Positions 53,096 to 61,045 of a stretch of 64,000 nt of DNA are shown here, one piece after another. Source of the DNA: a bacterium (lineage in GTDB: Bacteria; Vulcanimicrobiota; Vulcanimicrobiia; Vulcanimicrobiales; SCRA01). The stretch spans positions 18,540 through 82,539 of the forward strand of contig SCRI01000063.1 in NCBI GenBank assembly GCA_004298675.1, in the 5' to 3' direction. Position 1 is the stretch's first letter, and each line of letters starts with the position of its first letter. The translations under genes and the position numbers were made by a program. Below the pieces are notes generated by a model. It was not told the DNA's origin. It searched no databases and saw nothing but the letters and a program-made list of their open reading frames with translations.

Positions 53096-53878
53096 CTAGC
53101 GGCCGCACCACGTGGGTTTGCGCTTGCCGACGAAGGCCCCCATGCCCTCTTGGGCATCCGCCGCCAGCGCGTTCATCGACATGATCTCCTTGGTGTAGGC
53201 GTACGCTTTGGGCTGATCGAGATCGATTTGCGTGTAGAACGCCGCCTTTCCCAACGCGATGACGAAGCTGCTGGCTTCGGCGATCTTGCCGGCCAGGGTT
53301 CGCGTGGCCGCGCGCAGCTCGCCGGCGGGGACCACGCGGTTGACGAGGCCCCACTCGGCCGCGACGGAGGCGGGGACGAGGTCTCCGGTCAGCAGCATCT
53401 CCATGGCGCGCTTGCGCCCGATCGCTCGCGTGAGCGCCACCATCGGCGTAGAGCAGAAGAGGCCGATCCGTACGCCCGGAGTCGCGAAGCGCGCCTCTTC
53501 GGCGGCAATGGCGAGATCGCAGGTGGCTACGAGTTGGCACCCTGCCGCCGTGGCCACGCCCGCGACTTCGGCGATGACGGGCTGCGGGATGGACTGGATC
53601 ACGGTCATCAGCTCGCAGCAGATGTCGAAGATCTCGCGGTAGGCGTTGATGTCCCGGTCCAGCATCTCGCGCAGGTCGTGGCCGGCGGAGAACGCCACTC
53701 CCTCACCGCGCAGGATCACGGCGCGAACCTCGCGATCGGCGCCCGCTTCGCGCAACGCCGTTATGAGATCGAGCATCATCTGGCGGGAGAGCGCGTTGCG
53801 CCGCTCGGGACGGTTGAGAGTGATTTCCAAGATGCCGCCCTCGCGCGCGAGGGCTAGGTTCTCTGAAGCGGCGATCAT
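53096..53878 (-). CDS. Enoyl-CoA hydratase/isomerase family protein
   Basis: This crotonase-fold enzyme (260 aa) has the oxyanion-hole segments AFSAGHDLREM (about 60-70) and AGVATAAGCQLVATCDLAIA (about 96-115). TPGVRIGLFCSTPM and a C-terminal helix complete the fold. Glu residues of typical hydratases (both E144 and E164) cannot be confirmed by eye; the region around GLFCSTPMVAL suggests a variant active site. ATG 53878 with an AGGAG 8 bases upstream is chosen over the TTG at 53908. It follows the TrkA pair by 26 bases on the same strand. Confidence 0.82.
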   Translation of the reverse strand: MIAASENLALAREGGILEITLNRPERRNALSRQMMLDLITALREAGADREVRAVILRGEGVAFSAGHDLREMLDRDINAYREIFDICCELMTVIQSIPQPVIAEVAGVATAAGCQLVATCDLAIAAEEARFATPGVRIGLFCSTPMVALTRAIGRKRAMEMLLTGDLVPASVAAEWGLVNRVVPAGELRAATRTLAGKIAEASSFVIALGKAAFYTQIDLDQPKAYAYTKEIMSMNALAADAQEGMGAFVGKRKPTWCGR

Positions 53879-53904
53879 GTCACGTGCTCCTTCTGCGCGT
53901 ATGG

Positions 53905-54573
53905 TCAAGCGTGGACTCCGATGAGGTTGTCGCGGAGTTGCCCGCGTGCCTCGGGTTTGGCGAGAATCACCATCGTATCACCGGCGGTGACGACCGTCTC
54001 GCCGGAAGGTATGAGCAGTTCGCCGTCGCGCTCGAGTGCGACGATCACGCAGTCGCGCGGCAGCCCGATCTCCGAGATCGTGCTGCCGAGCGCCGGCGAG
54101 CGCTCGGGGATGGAGAGTTTAAGCAGCGCGAGGTTGCCCTTGCGCAAGGTGATCAGCGGCCCGATGCGCTCGACGTCGATCTCCTGCGCGATCGCGCGCA
54201 AGACGATCTCGGTGGAGGGAATCACGGTATCCGCGCCGACCGACTCGAAGATCGCCTCGTTGCGGGGGTTGTTGACGCGCGCGATGATACGCGGCGGCCG
54301 CGCGCGCTTGCGCGCGATCAGCACGATGGCGAGGTTGTCTTCGTCGTTACCGGTATCGGCGACCAGCACGTCGGCACGGTCGACGCCGGCGCGCTCGAGC
54401 ACGTCGGGGCGGCAGCCGTCGCCCAGCAGCGCGACGTCACGCTCGAGGATGTTGGCCATCTCGTTGACGCGGCGTGGGTTGCTCTCCACGACCACGACGT
54501 CGTGGCGCTCCTCCAGCAACGCCTTCGCGAGATAGGTGCCGACCTTGCCACCGCCGACGATGAGGATTCTCAC
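53905..54573 (-). CDS. trkA: TrkA-type potassium channel regulator (second half of a split TrkA)
   Basis: This 222-residue RCK protein has RCK_N (GGGKVGTYLAKALLEERHDVVVVE at 7-30, dinucleotide-binding) and a C-terminal RCK_C (TLRKGNLALLKLSIPERSPALG, then GDTMVILAKPEA). TrkA binds NAD(H)/ATP and controls TrkH/KtrB potassium uptake. E. coli TrkA has two such units in one chain; here two separate genes lie in tandem. The start is a GTG at 54573 overlapping the upstream gene's stop (GTGA). No TrkH/KtrB gene lies in the window. Confidence 0.9.
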   Translation of the reverse strand: MRILIVGGGKVGTYLAKALLEERHDVVVVESNPRRVNEMANILERDVALLGDGCRPDVLERAGVDRADVLVADTGNDEDNLAIVLIARKRARPPRIIARVNNPRNEAIFESVGADTVIPSTEIVLRAIAQEIDVERIGPLITLRKGNLALLKLSIPERSPALGSTISEIGLPRDCVIVALERDGELLIPSGETVVTAGDTMVILAKPEARGQLRDNLIGVHA

Positions 54574-55214
54574 CGCCGCGTCTCCATTTCGGGAGCGCCG
54601 TGAAGGCGCCGGGCGAAGGTGTCGATCGCTTCCGGCGCGACGAATGCGACGACGCGATCGCCGGCTTCGAGCAGGTCCTCAAGCGTGGGAACGAAGGCGC
54701 GAGCGCCGCGCGTCACCGCGGCGATGACGACCCGCCCCGGTTCGGCCAGCTCACCAACGCTGCGGCCGGAGAAGGCCGCTCCGATCTCGGCGCGCAGCGC
54801 CCGCGGCTCGCTGCGGCCGACGCCGAGTGCGTCACGGATTTGCTTGGCGGACGTCAAGGTGGGGCAGATCGTCTGGACGTCGAGATCATCGTAGAGTTCG
54901 CCGCGCGCGGGATCGTTGATGCGCGCCGCGACGCGCGGCACGCCGAAGCGCCGGCGCGCGATCAGGGCGCACATGAGATTGCGGTTATCGTCCGACGTCA
55001 CGGCGGCCAAACCGTCGGCGGCGTCCGCGCCCGCGCGGCGCAGCACGTCTTCGTCGATGCCGGTGCCGATCTCGAGCCGTCCGGCAAAGCCGTCGCCCAG
55101 TGCGGTGAAGGCTGCGGGATTCTGGTCGAGCACCGTCACGCCCGCTCCCTCGGCCAGGAGCAGATGCGCCAGCGCAGCCCCCGTGCGCCCGCAGCCGACG
55201 ATGACGTACTCCAT
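54570..55214 (-). CDS. TrkA-type potassium channel regulator (first half of a split TrkA)
   Basis: This 214-residue RCK protein has an N-terminal Rossmann fold (VIVGCGRTGAALAHLLLAEGAGVTVLD, first 26 residues) and a C-terminal TrkA_C part (EIGAAFSGRSVGELAEPG, then EDLLEAGDRVVAFVAPEA). ATG 55214 is chosen; an in-frame start at 55247 would add 11 residues before MEYVIVG. It is encoded directly before the second unit, so the two products likely form one heteromeric TrkA-like ring. A paralogous arrangement with separate subunits is known from Trk/Ktr systems. The membrane subunit is elsewhere. Confidence 0.88.
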   Translation of the reverse strand: MEYVIVGCGRTGAALAHLLLAEGAGVTVLDQNPAAFTALGDGFAGRLEIGTGIDEDVLRRAGADAADGLAAVTSDDNRNLMCALIARRRFGVPRVAARINDPARGELYDDLDVQTICPTLTSAKQIRDALGVGRSEPRALRAEIGAAFSGRSVGELAEPGRVVIAAVTRGARAFVPTLEDLLEAGDRVVAFVAPEAIDTFARRLHGAPEMETRR

Positions 55215-55275
55215 GGTCGAGCGATACGACGGCTGAAGGAAACGCACCTATGCATGCGAATACGGGGGTTTTTGT

Positions 55276-55352
55276 CGGGGCGTAGCTCAGCTTGGTAGAG
55301 CGCTGCGTTCGGGACGCAGAGGTCACAGGTTCAAATCCTGCCGCCCCGACCA
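55276..55352 (+). tRNA. tRNA-Pro (anticodon CGG)
   Basis: A 77-base cloverleaf: acceptor CGGGGCG pairs with CGCCCCG before A-CCA. The D-arm is GCTC/GAGC, the anticodon stem CTGCG/CGCAG carries the loop TTCGGGA, and anticodon CGG is at 55310-55312. The T-arm has loop TTCAAAT and one A-C mismatch at the outermost T-stem pair. C1-G72 with A73 and G37 are typical of bacterial tRNA-Pro. The CCA end is encoded. Confidence 0.97.
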
Positions 55353-55391
55353 TTCACACTTTTCGGTTTCCCCGTCGCGAGCGATACAGGA

Positions 55392-55775
55392 TTGTCGGTA
55401 TTCTCCAAATTTAGCCCGGCTGCGAGCCGTGTTCTCCGGACCGCCGAACAGGAGTGCCGCAACCACAACCATTACTATCTCGGCGTCGAGCACTTGCTGC
55501 TTGGCCTGCTGCATGAGCCGGACGAGGAGATCGACCGCCGCTTGGCACAGCGAGGCCTCGACCGTGCCGAGATCACTGCGGCAACGCGGCGCGCCATGGG
55601 AACGGGGGAAGACCGCACGTGGGAGGGCATCCTCGTGACCCCTCGCCTCCGTGCGGTGGTCGCTCGCGCCGAGGGACTAGCCGGCGGCGAGGCCGTGGAG
55701 CCGATCCTGCTGATGCGGGCCTTGGAAGAGGAGTCCGGCGGCTTGGCGGTGCGGCTCCTGCAGGCGCGGCCGTAG
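55392..55775 (+). CDS. Stand-alone Clp_N domain protein
   Basis: This 127-residue protein corresponds to the N-terminal double-repeat domain of ClpC/ClpA. The first repeat contains FSPAASRVLRTAEQECRNHN and GVEHLLLGLL, the second TPRLRAVVARAEGLAGGEAV and LLMRALEEESGG. Without an ATPase it probably acts as a substrate or adaptor-binding module. The start is a TTG (55392) only about 40 bases after the tRNA-Pro. It is followed by DedA with 10 bases spacing. Confidence 0.8.
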   Translation: MSVFSKFSPAASRVLRTAEQECRNHNHYYLGVEHLLLGLLHEPDEEIDRRLAQRGLDRAEITAATRRAMGTGEDRTWEGILVTPRLRAVVARAEGLAGGEAVEPILLMRALEEESGGLAVRLLQARP

Positions 55776-55785
55776 AGGCGTACGA

Positions 55786-56409
55786 GTGCATCTTCTCACC
55801 GGCCTGACGCACTTTTTCATCGGCCTCGTCCACGCCGTGGGTCTGCCCGGTGTCTACCTCGCCATGTTCTTGGGCAACAGCGGGATCCCGATCGGGTCCG
55901 AGATCATCATGCCGGCCGGCGGCGCGCTGCTGGCCACCGGTCATCGTTTTGGAGCGCTGACGGTCGGGATCGTGGGCTCGCTCGGGGAGCTCTCCGGAGC
56001 GCTCTTCCTCTATGGCGTGGGCTATCTCGGCGGTCGCCCCTTCGTGGTGCGCTACGGCCGCTATCTGCTCATCAAGGACGAAGAGCTCGCGCAGGCCGAT
56101 GCCTGGTTCCAGCGTTACGGCAATCTGACGGTTTTCGTTTGCCGGCTGCTGCCGGTGGTTCGCGCCATCGCGGCGCTGCCCGCCGGCATCACGCGCATGT
56201 CGCTGCACCTCTTCGTCATCTACACGCTCAGCGGATCGTTGATTTGGTGCATTGCCTGGGCATATGTCGGGGCCGCGCTGGGGAGCCACTGGGATGCCAT
56301 CGGGCCGCTGGCGCATCGCTTCTCGGGCGCGATCGTGGCGGGACTGATCGCGCTCATCGTGCTCTTCGTGTGGATGCATCTGCCCTCGCGACGCCGCTCC
56401 CGCTCGTAG
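55786..56409 (+). CDS. DedA-family membrane protein
   Basis: This 207-residue integral membrane protein of the DedA/SNARE-associated family is involved in membrane-lipid carrier recycling and membrane energetics. Motifs include EIIMPAGGALLA, LGELSGALFLYGVGYLGG and FVCRLLPVVRAIAALPAGITRM (the conserved F(3)R(x3)P-type motif). Five to six hydrophobic segments are visible. The start is a GTG with GAGG upstream. Relatives are candidate undecaprenyl-phosphate or phosphatidylethanolamine flippases. The specific substrate is unknown. Confidence 0.9.
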   Translation: MHLLTGLTHFFIGLVHAVGLPGVYLAMFLGNSGIPIGSEIIMPAGGALLATGHRFGALTVGIVGSLGELSGALFLYGVGYLGGRPFVVRYGRYLLIKDEELAQADAWFQRYGNLTVFVCRLLPVVRAIAALPAGITRMSLHLFVIYTLSGSLIWCIAWAYVGAALGSHWDAIGPLAHRFSGAIVAGLIALIVLFVWMHLPSRRRSRS

Positions 56410-56425
56410 CGAGCGCCGCTCGCGG

Positions 56426-57571
56426 CTACGAAGCGAGGCCGCGTGCGCCTGCGTGGGCGAAGATGCGGTCGTAGAGCGTCAGTGCGTGCTCGACGGCTCC
56501 GCTGTCCCCGGTGCGTTGCACGACGTCGACGAGCATGGAGAAACCACGCCGCGCCAGTTCCGGCTCCCAATTCGAGCGCGAGAGCCACCAGAACGCGCAG
56601 GAGGAGATGGCGCGGTCGAATTCGGCTTGAAGCCCCGGATGGGCCGCCGTCGTCTCGGCTGCCAGATGCACGAGCTCCCAGCCGGCGCGGTGAAGTGCGC
56701 CGCCGTCGTCCCAGAGCGGGTAGGGGATGCCGGCGCGGACGTCATCGGGGAGCACGCTCCACGAGGTGGCCGGTATCTCGCCCGGCAGGGAGGGAAAGCC
56801 TTCGACGATATCGCCCACGGAGGACATCGCGGCGTGTCCGGCGCTCTTGCACCAGCCGGCGAATCCCGTCACGAACGAGATGTAGTCGCGACGGTGGTGA
56901 CCGAACGTTTCGGCATCCATCGCAAGCAGCAGGTAGCCCGGATGGCCGCCGAGGCGGCTCTCCAAATCCTCGGTCATCGCCTGCGCCGTGCACGCTCCGT
57001 CGAGGGTACCGAATGCCACGGCGTTGCTCCAGCGGTTCGATCGGAGCACGATCCGCAAGCCCCCCTCGACCATGGTCGTGTGGCCGGCCGGCGGCTCGCC
57101 GTCGCGCAGCGCGACTGCCACGTCGTCGGTGATGGTCCAGCGGTAGCCCAACCGGTGCAGAACGGGCGCCAACGCCGGCGACCAGGCCAGCTCCGGTGGA
57201 AAAACGCCGCGGGGTTGATAGGCGCGCCCGAAGACCGTGCGGTTGCGCTCTTGGTTCAGGCGCAGTTGGCGTGCCGCGACGCCCGGCGGGAGCAGCGGGA
57301 GGATCGGGTGGTAGGCGGCGGTCTCCACGAATTCGACGTGTCCGGCCCGTGCGGCGGCCGAGAGATGGGTCAAAACGTCGTCGTGTCCGCGGGCCACGAG
57401 CTGATCGACCAGCGACCAGCAGAGGTCGACCGAGCAGCGGACCGGGTGCTCCTCCAGCGCACGCGAGAGCGGGCGGTAGCACTCGTCGACGATGCGGTCG
57501 AGCACCTCGGGATACTGCCACGGAGGCTGATACCAGTGGAGAAGAACGCCTAACCGCTTCACCTTGAGCAC
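56426..57571 (-). CDS. Glycoside hydrolase family 57 protein
   Basis: This 381-residue GH57-type (alpha-glucan acting) hydrolase has N-terminal HWYQPPWQYPEV (catalytic-barrel start) and the nucleophile-region GVFPPELAWSP (Glu at about 148). The acid-region LLLAMDAETFGHHRRDY (Asp at about 220) follows, then the C-terminal helical region. GH57 enzymes include amylopullulanases, 4-alpha-glucanotransferases and branching enzymes; length and motifs do not decide which. The start used is the GTG at 57571; GTG 57562 is possible. It is divergent from uvrC and convergent with dedA. Confidence 0.85.
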   Translation of the reverse strand: MLKVKRLGVLLHWYQPPWQYPEVLDRIVDECYRPLSRALEEHPVRCSVDLCWSLVDQLVARGHDDVLTHLSAAARAGHVEFVETAAYHPILPLLPPGVAARQLRLNQERNRTVFGRAYQPRGVFPPELAWSPALAPVLHRLGYRWTITDDVAVALRDGEPPAGHTTMVEGGLRIVLRSNRWSNAVAFGTLDGACTAQAMTEDLESRLGGHPGYLLLAMDAETFGHHRRDYISFVTGFAGWCKSAGHAAMSSVGDIVEGFPSLPGEIPATSWSVLPDDVRAGIPYPLWDDGGALHRAGWELVHLAAETTAAHPGLQAEFDRAISSCAFWWLSRSNWEPELARRGFSMLVDVVQRTGDSGAVEHALTLYDRIFAHAGARGLAS

Positions 57572-57635
57572 ACCATCTTAACGTATTCCATCGGCCGGAC
57601 GTAACCCCGCCTGCACGCGGGCTGGGCCGGGCGTG

Positions 57636-57641
57636 TAAAAT
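57636..57641 (+). promoter_or_regulatory. Candidate -10 element for uvrC
   Basis: TAAAAT ends 6 bases before the GTG at 57648, so transcription would begin at or within one base of the start codon (leaderless). No clear -35 is seen. Confidence 0.4.
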
Positions 57642-57647
57642 GAACTC

Positions 57648-59636
57648 GTGATCCTCGACCGCCCGCCGCTGGAGCAGACGCTCACGCAGCTTCCCGACGC
57701 ACCGGGCGTCTACCTGATGGAAGACGCCGCGGGGCATATCCTGTACATCGGCAAGGCCGTCTCGCTGCGCAGCCGCGTCCGTTCCTACTTTCAGGAGTCG
57801 AGTGCCCACCATCCGCGCACGCAGGCGATGGTGGAGCGGGTGGTTCACGCACGTTGGATCGTGGTGCACAACGAGGTCGAGGCACTGATTCTCGAAGCCA
57901 ACCTCATCAAGCGCCACCAGCCGCCGTTCAACGTGCGGCTGCGCGACGACAAACGTTACCCCTATCTCAAGCTCACCAACGAGCCCTTTCCGCGGCTGGT
58001 CTTCACGCGCCAGGTACGCAACGACGGAGCGCGCTATTTCGGTCCGTACACGGATGCCCACGGCCTGCGCGAGCTGATCGACCTGGCGCGGGTGGTCTTT
58101 CCCATGCGCACCTGCCGCGAGCCCATCGACGGCCGGCGCAAACGCCCGTGCTTGCAGTACTACATCAAGCGCTGTATGGCGCCGTGCGTGGGCTACCAGA
58201 GCGAGGACGAGTACGACGCGCTGGTGGATGAGGTCGTGCTCTTCCTCGAAGGCAAGCACGAACTGCTGCTCGAGCGCCTGCGCGCGGCGATGGATGCCGC
58301 AGCCGAGGCGCTGCAATACGAGCGCGCCGCCCATTTACGCGATCGCTTGATCTCGATCCGGCGGCTGACCGAGAAGCAGATGGTGGTCTGGCAGACGCGC
58401 GTCGACATGGATTTGATCGCGCATGCGCAGGCGCAGGGGCAGACGTGCTTCCAGGTCTTCATGGTACGCAGCGGCAAGCTGATCGGCCAGGAGCACTTCA
58501 TCGTGGAGGGCGACGGCGACGCCGAGTCCGTCGAGGCCCTCTACAGCACGTTCCTGGAACAGTTCTACACCGCGCGAACTCCGCTAGCCGAGACGCCGGC
58601 ATCGGCCTACCTTCCCAAGGGGTCGACCAGCGCTCTCGACAACCAAGCGCCCGTGCCGGCGCCCGAACGCTCGCGCAAGCGCCGCAGCGACGCCGCCGCG
58701 GCGATTCCCAAGGAGATCCTCGTCCAGGCGCTGCCGGAGGACGGTGGCGTGATCGAGCGCTGGCTCTCGCAGAGCAAGGGGCAGCGGGTGCGCATCCTGC
58801 ATCCGCAGCGCGGTGCGCGCGCGGAGTATCTACGCATGGTGGCGCAGAACGCCGAGCAGAACCTGCACGCCTTCCTGGCGCACCAAGAGGTGCAGGAGAC
58901 GGCCTCCGCGCGTTCGCTCAACGAGTTGGCAGCGGCATTGGATCTGCCGGAGGCGCCGCGGCGCATCGAGTGCTACGATATCTCGAACGTCCAGGGCACC
59001 AACGCGGTGGCGTCGATGGTGGTCTTCAGCGACGGACGGGCGAAGAAGAGCGAGTACCGCAAGTTTGCGATGCGCTACGACCGCGGGCCCAATGACTTCG
59101 CGATGATGCAGGAGGCGTTGCGCCGCCGGCTGCGCTATCTGCGGCCGGAGAGCGTGGGGCAAGGCGGGGGCGTGGCGCGCGAGTTAGCCAAGCGCGATCG
59201 TTTCTCCAAACGTCCCGATCTGCTGCTGATCGACGGCGGCAAGGGACAGCTTGGAGCGGTGGTCGAGGTGCTCGAGGAACTCGATCTCTTCAGCATACCG
59301 GTTGCCGGTCTCGCCAAAGAACACGAGTGGCTGTACGTCCCCGGCCAGAGCGAACCGATCGTGCTCCCGCCGGGTTCCCCGGCGCTGCACCTGGTAATGC
59401 GTGTGCGCGACGAGGCACACCGTTTTGCGATCACGTTCCATCGGCAGCGCCGCGGCAAAGCGATGACGGCCAGCGTCTTGGACACGGTGGAGGGGGTAGG
59501 AGCCGTCCGCAAGCGCCGCCTCTTCAAGCAGTTCGGCTCGATCACGGGTATCAAGAGAGCGGCGCTCGACGAGATTGCCGCCGTCAAGGGCTTCACCCCG
59601 CAGTTGGCCGCCCGCATCAAGGAGGCGCTTGGATGA
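57648..59636 (+). CDS. uvrC: Excinuclease ABC subunit UvrC
   Basis: UvrC (662 aa) makes both incisions in nucleotide-excision repair. The N-terminal GIY-YIG domain (GVYLMEDAAGHILYIGKA, about 20-37), the UVR/central region with RPCLQYYIKRCMAPCVGY (4Fe-4S-type cysteines), the C-terminal RNase-H-like endonuclease (YDISNVQGTNAVASMVVF, DLLLIDGGKGQL) and a terminal helix-hairpin-helix pair are all visible. The start is GTG 57648 with a TAAAAT box just upstream. Its stop overlaps a small membrane-protein gene by ATGA. Confidence 0.96.
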   Translation: MILDRPPLEQTLTQLPDAPGVYLMEDAAGHILYIGKAVSLRSRVRSYFQESSAHHPRTQAMVERVVHARWIVVHNEVEALILEANLIKRHQPPFNVRLRDDKRYPYLKLTNEPFPRLVFTRQVRNDGARYFGPYTDAHGLRELIDLARVVFPMRTCREPIDGRRKRPCLQYYIKRCMAPCVGYQSEDEYDALVDEVVLFLEGKHELLLERLRAAMDAAAEALQYERAAHLRDRLISIRRLTEKQMVVWQTRVDMDLIAHAQAQGQTCFQVFMVRSGKLIGQEHFIVEGDGDAESVEALYSTFLEQFYTARTPLAETPASAYLPKGSTSALDNQAPVPAPERSRKRRSDAAAAIPKEILVQALPEDGGVIERWLSQSKGQRVRILHPQRGARAEYLRMVAQNAEQNLHAFLAHQEVQETASARSLNELAAALDLPEAPRRIECYDISNVQGTNAVASMVVFSDGRAKKSEYRKFAMRYDRGPNDFAMMQEALRRRLRYLRPESVGQGGGVARELAKRDRFSKRPDLLLIDGGKGQLGAVVEVLEELDLFSIPVAGLAKEHEWLYVPGQSEPIVLPPGSPALHLVMRVRDEAHRFAITFHRQRRGKAMTASVLDTVEGVGAVRKRRLFKQFGSITGIKRAALDEIAAVKGFTPQLAARIKEALG

Positions 59637-59983
59637 ACCTGCTGCTTCGATTACTGCTCAACGCGGTCGCGCTGTTGGTCGTGGCGAGGGTCGTGCCGGG
59701 GGTCCACCTCGACGGCCCCCTTGCCGCCTTGCTGGCGGCGTTGGTGTTGGGAGTGGTCAATGCGATCATCCGTCCGGTCTTGATCGTGCTCAGTTGCCCG
59801 CTCGAGGTCCTCACGTTGGGCTTGTTCACGCTCGTGATCAACGCGGCGCTCTTCCTGTTTGCCGGCCGCCTCGTTCCCGGTTTCACGGTGGCGGGCTTCT
59901 GGGCGGCGTTCTGGGGCGCGATCGTGATGGCGGCCGTCTCGTTCTTCTTGGCGCTGATCTTCCCGACGCGCGCAACCGATTGA
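59633..59983 (+). CDS. Four-TM small membrane protein (YvlD/phage-holin-4 family)
   Basis: This 116-residue integral membrane protein has four predicted helices and the family patterns VARVVPGVHLDGPLAALLAA, NAIIRPVLIVLSCPLEVLTLGLFTLVINA and a GAIVMAAVSFFLA ending. It belongs to the PF04020 (YvlD-like) membrane proteins found in many bacteria; a holin role is not established. A GGAGG ribosome-binding site lies just ahead of ATG 59633, and it overlaps the uvrC stop by ATGA. Confidence 0.85.
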   Translation: MNLLLRLLLNAVALLVVARVVPGVHLDGPLAALLAALVLGVVNAIIRPVLIVLSCPLEVLTLGLFTLVINAALFLFAGRLVPGFTVAGFWAAFWGAIVMAAVSFFLALIFPTRATD

Positions 59984-60009
59984 CTTCCTCGGGTGGTTTC
60001 GGCTAGTGT
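59980..60009 (+). promoter_or_regulatory. Promoter of ssrA
   Basis: TTGACT (59980-59985) and TAGTGT (60004-60009) are separated by 18 bases, placing a start near 60016, about 20 bases before the mature 5' end of the tmRNA. The -35 overlaps the end of the preceding gene. Confidence 0.55.
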
Positions 60010-60036
60010 AAGGTGGCGTATCTCGGAGTTCAACGC

Positions 60037-60392
60037 GGGGGTGAATCAGCTTCGACGTTGGGGTTCGGCGATATGGTAGCAGGCCGAGTTGCGAGCTCTC
60101 GTAAAACGATCGCAAGGCAACAAACGCCAACAACGAATACGCTCTGGCTGCCTAATCTAGGCTAGTCACGGCCCCGGAGATGTCGCCGACGCAGGCTCCG
60201 GAAGCCGTCAATACGTTCGGCTGGCATGCGGGATGGCGTCCCCGACTGCGTGCGAGATCATGTGGGGCTGCTGCACCGGGTGAGCCCCGTCTCGAGGCGT
60301 ACCGGTGAGTAAGGAAAATTCGAGGCTGAGCCTGGAGAAGCCGATCGTGCGGTTCCAGCGGACCCGGGTGGCAGTGCCCGGCACCTCCACCA
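60037..60392 (+). ncRNA. ssrA: Transfer-messenger RNA (tmRNA)
   Basis: This is a stable RNA of about 356 bases for ribosome rescue (trans-translation). The 5' end GGGGGTG pairs with CACCTCC before A-CCA at the 3' end. The conserved TTCGACG follows the 5' strand, and helix P2 can form (CGTTGG with CCAGCG, TCGGC with GCCGA). The tag reading frame starts with GCC at 60126 and encodes ANNEYALAA followed by TAA at 60153-60155; the ending ALAA is the usual degradation signal. Pseudoknot-like repeats follow. The T-loop is odd: the stem CCGGG/CCCGG encloses TGGCAGTG rather than TTCRANN. A terminator follows at 60401. SmpB is not in the window. Confidence 0.93.
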
Positions 60393-60400
60393 CTTCAGCG

Positions 60401-60432
60401 CAAAGGCCCGGCGATGTGATGCCGGGCCTTTG
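60401..60432 (+). terminator. Rho-independent terminator of ssrA
   Basis: A 12-bp stem, arms 60401-60412 and 60421-60432, with the loop GATGTGAT and a short T-run, starts 8 bases after the tmRNA CCA end. Confidence 0.85.
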
Positions 60433-60511
60433 TGCTTTCCTCGCATGCGCGCGGCGCGCGACCGATAACTCGTCACAAGGGCGGCGGCGGCGCAAGTAGC
60501 GCGAAGGCCAC

Positions 60512-61045
60512 GTGTCCTGGAAAGGCGAACGTTTCTCACCCGTGAGAGTAGCGCGACTTCTCGTCGGGATCGCCCTGGTCGTCATCGTAGCCGTCGTCGT
60601 TCACCGGTGGCTCTTCTCGAGTCCGGCGGTTTCGGGGAGCCAGATCACCGTCTATTACGTGCGCGCCAGCGACGAGGGCGTCGTCCCATGGCCGGTGTCG
60701 CTAGGCCCGGCGCGCGATCTCAAGAGCATTGCTTTCTATGCCGCCACGCAGTGCGTGGCGGGTCCGCCGTCGACGATCGGCGACGCCGTTCGTTTTCCGC
60801 AGGGAACTCGAGTGCTCTCCGTTACCGTTGCCCGTGGGTTGGCTACCGTCGATCTCTCGAAGGACGTCGAGCGCTTGGCCGGCGGCAGTCTCCAGGAGAG
60901 CGCGGAGTTCAAGGCCCTCACCTGGACGATGACGGCGCTGCCCCAGATCAGCTCTCTGCAAGTTTTGGTCGGGGGCCGGCGCCTGCCCACGCTTCCTGGA
61001 GGTCACCTTGAGATCGACGAACCGTTGTCTCGCTCGAGCTGGTAG
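60512..61045 (+). CDS. GerMN-domain protein, membrane-anchored
   Basis: This 177-residue protein has one N-terminal membrane helix (about residues 14-34). The GerMN domain (spore/cell-wall-associated) reads ITVYYVRASDEGVVPW, GTRVLSVTVARGLATVDLSKD and SLQESAEFKALTWTMTALPQI. In Firmicutes GerM acts in the cell wall of sporulating cells; in non-sporulating phyla it is found with amidases. GTG 60512 is the chosen start and GTG 60542 an alternative. It overlaps the amidase start by 38 bases, so it belongs to a cell-wall operon with it and murI. Confidence 0.85.
   Translation: MSWKGERFSPVRVARLLVGIALVVIVAVVVHRWLFSSPAVSGSQITVYYVRASDEGVVPWPVSLGPARDLKSIAFYAATQCVAGPPSTIGDAVRFPQGTRVLSVTVARGLATVDLSKDVERLAGGSLQESAEFKALTWTMTALPQISSLQVLVGGRRLPTLPGGHLEIDEPLSRSSW

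Noticed and set aside
59633..59983. Phage holin indicating a prophage
   Set aside because: The PF04020-type membrane protein is common on chromosomes, overlaps uvrC and has no phage genes around it.
60208..60585. Open frames on both strands between 60037 and 60500
   Set aside because: They lie inside the tmRNA and its terminator; the RNA structure explains the sequence and no codon signal or ribosome-binding site supports a protein.
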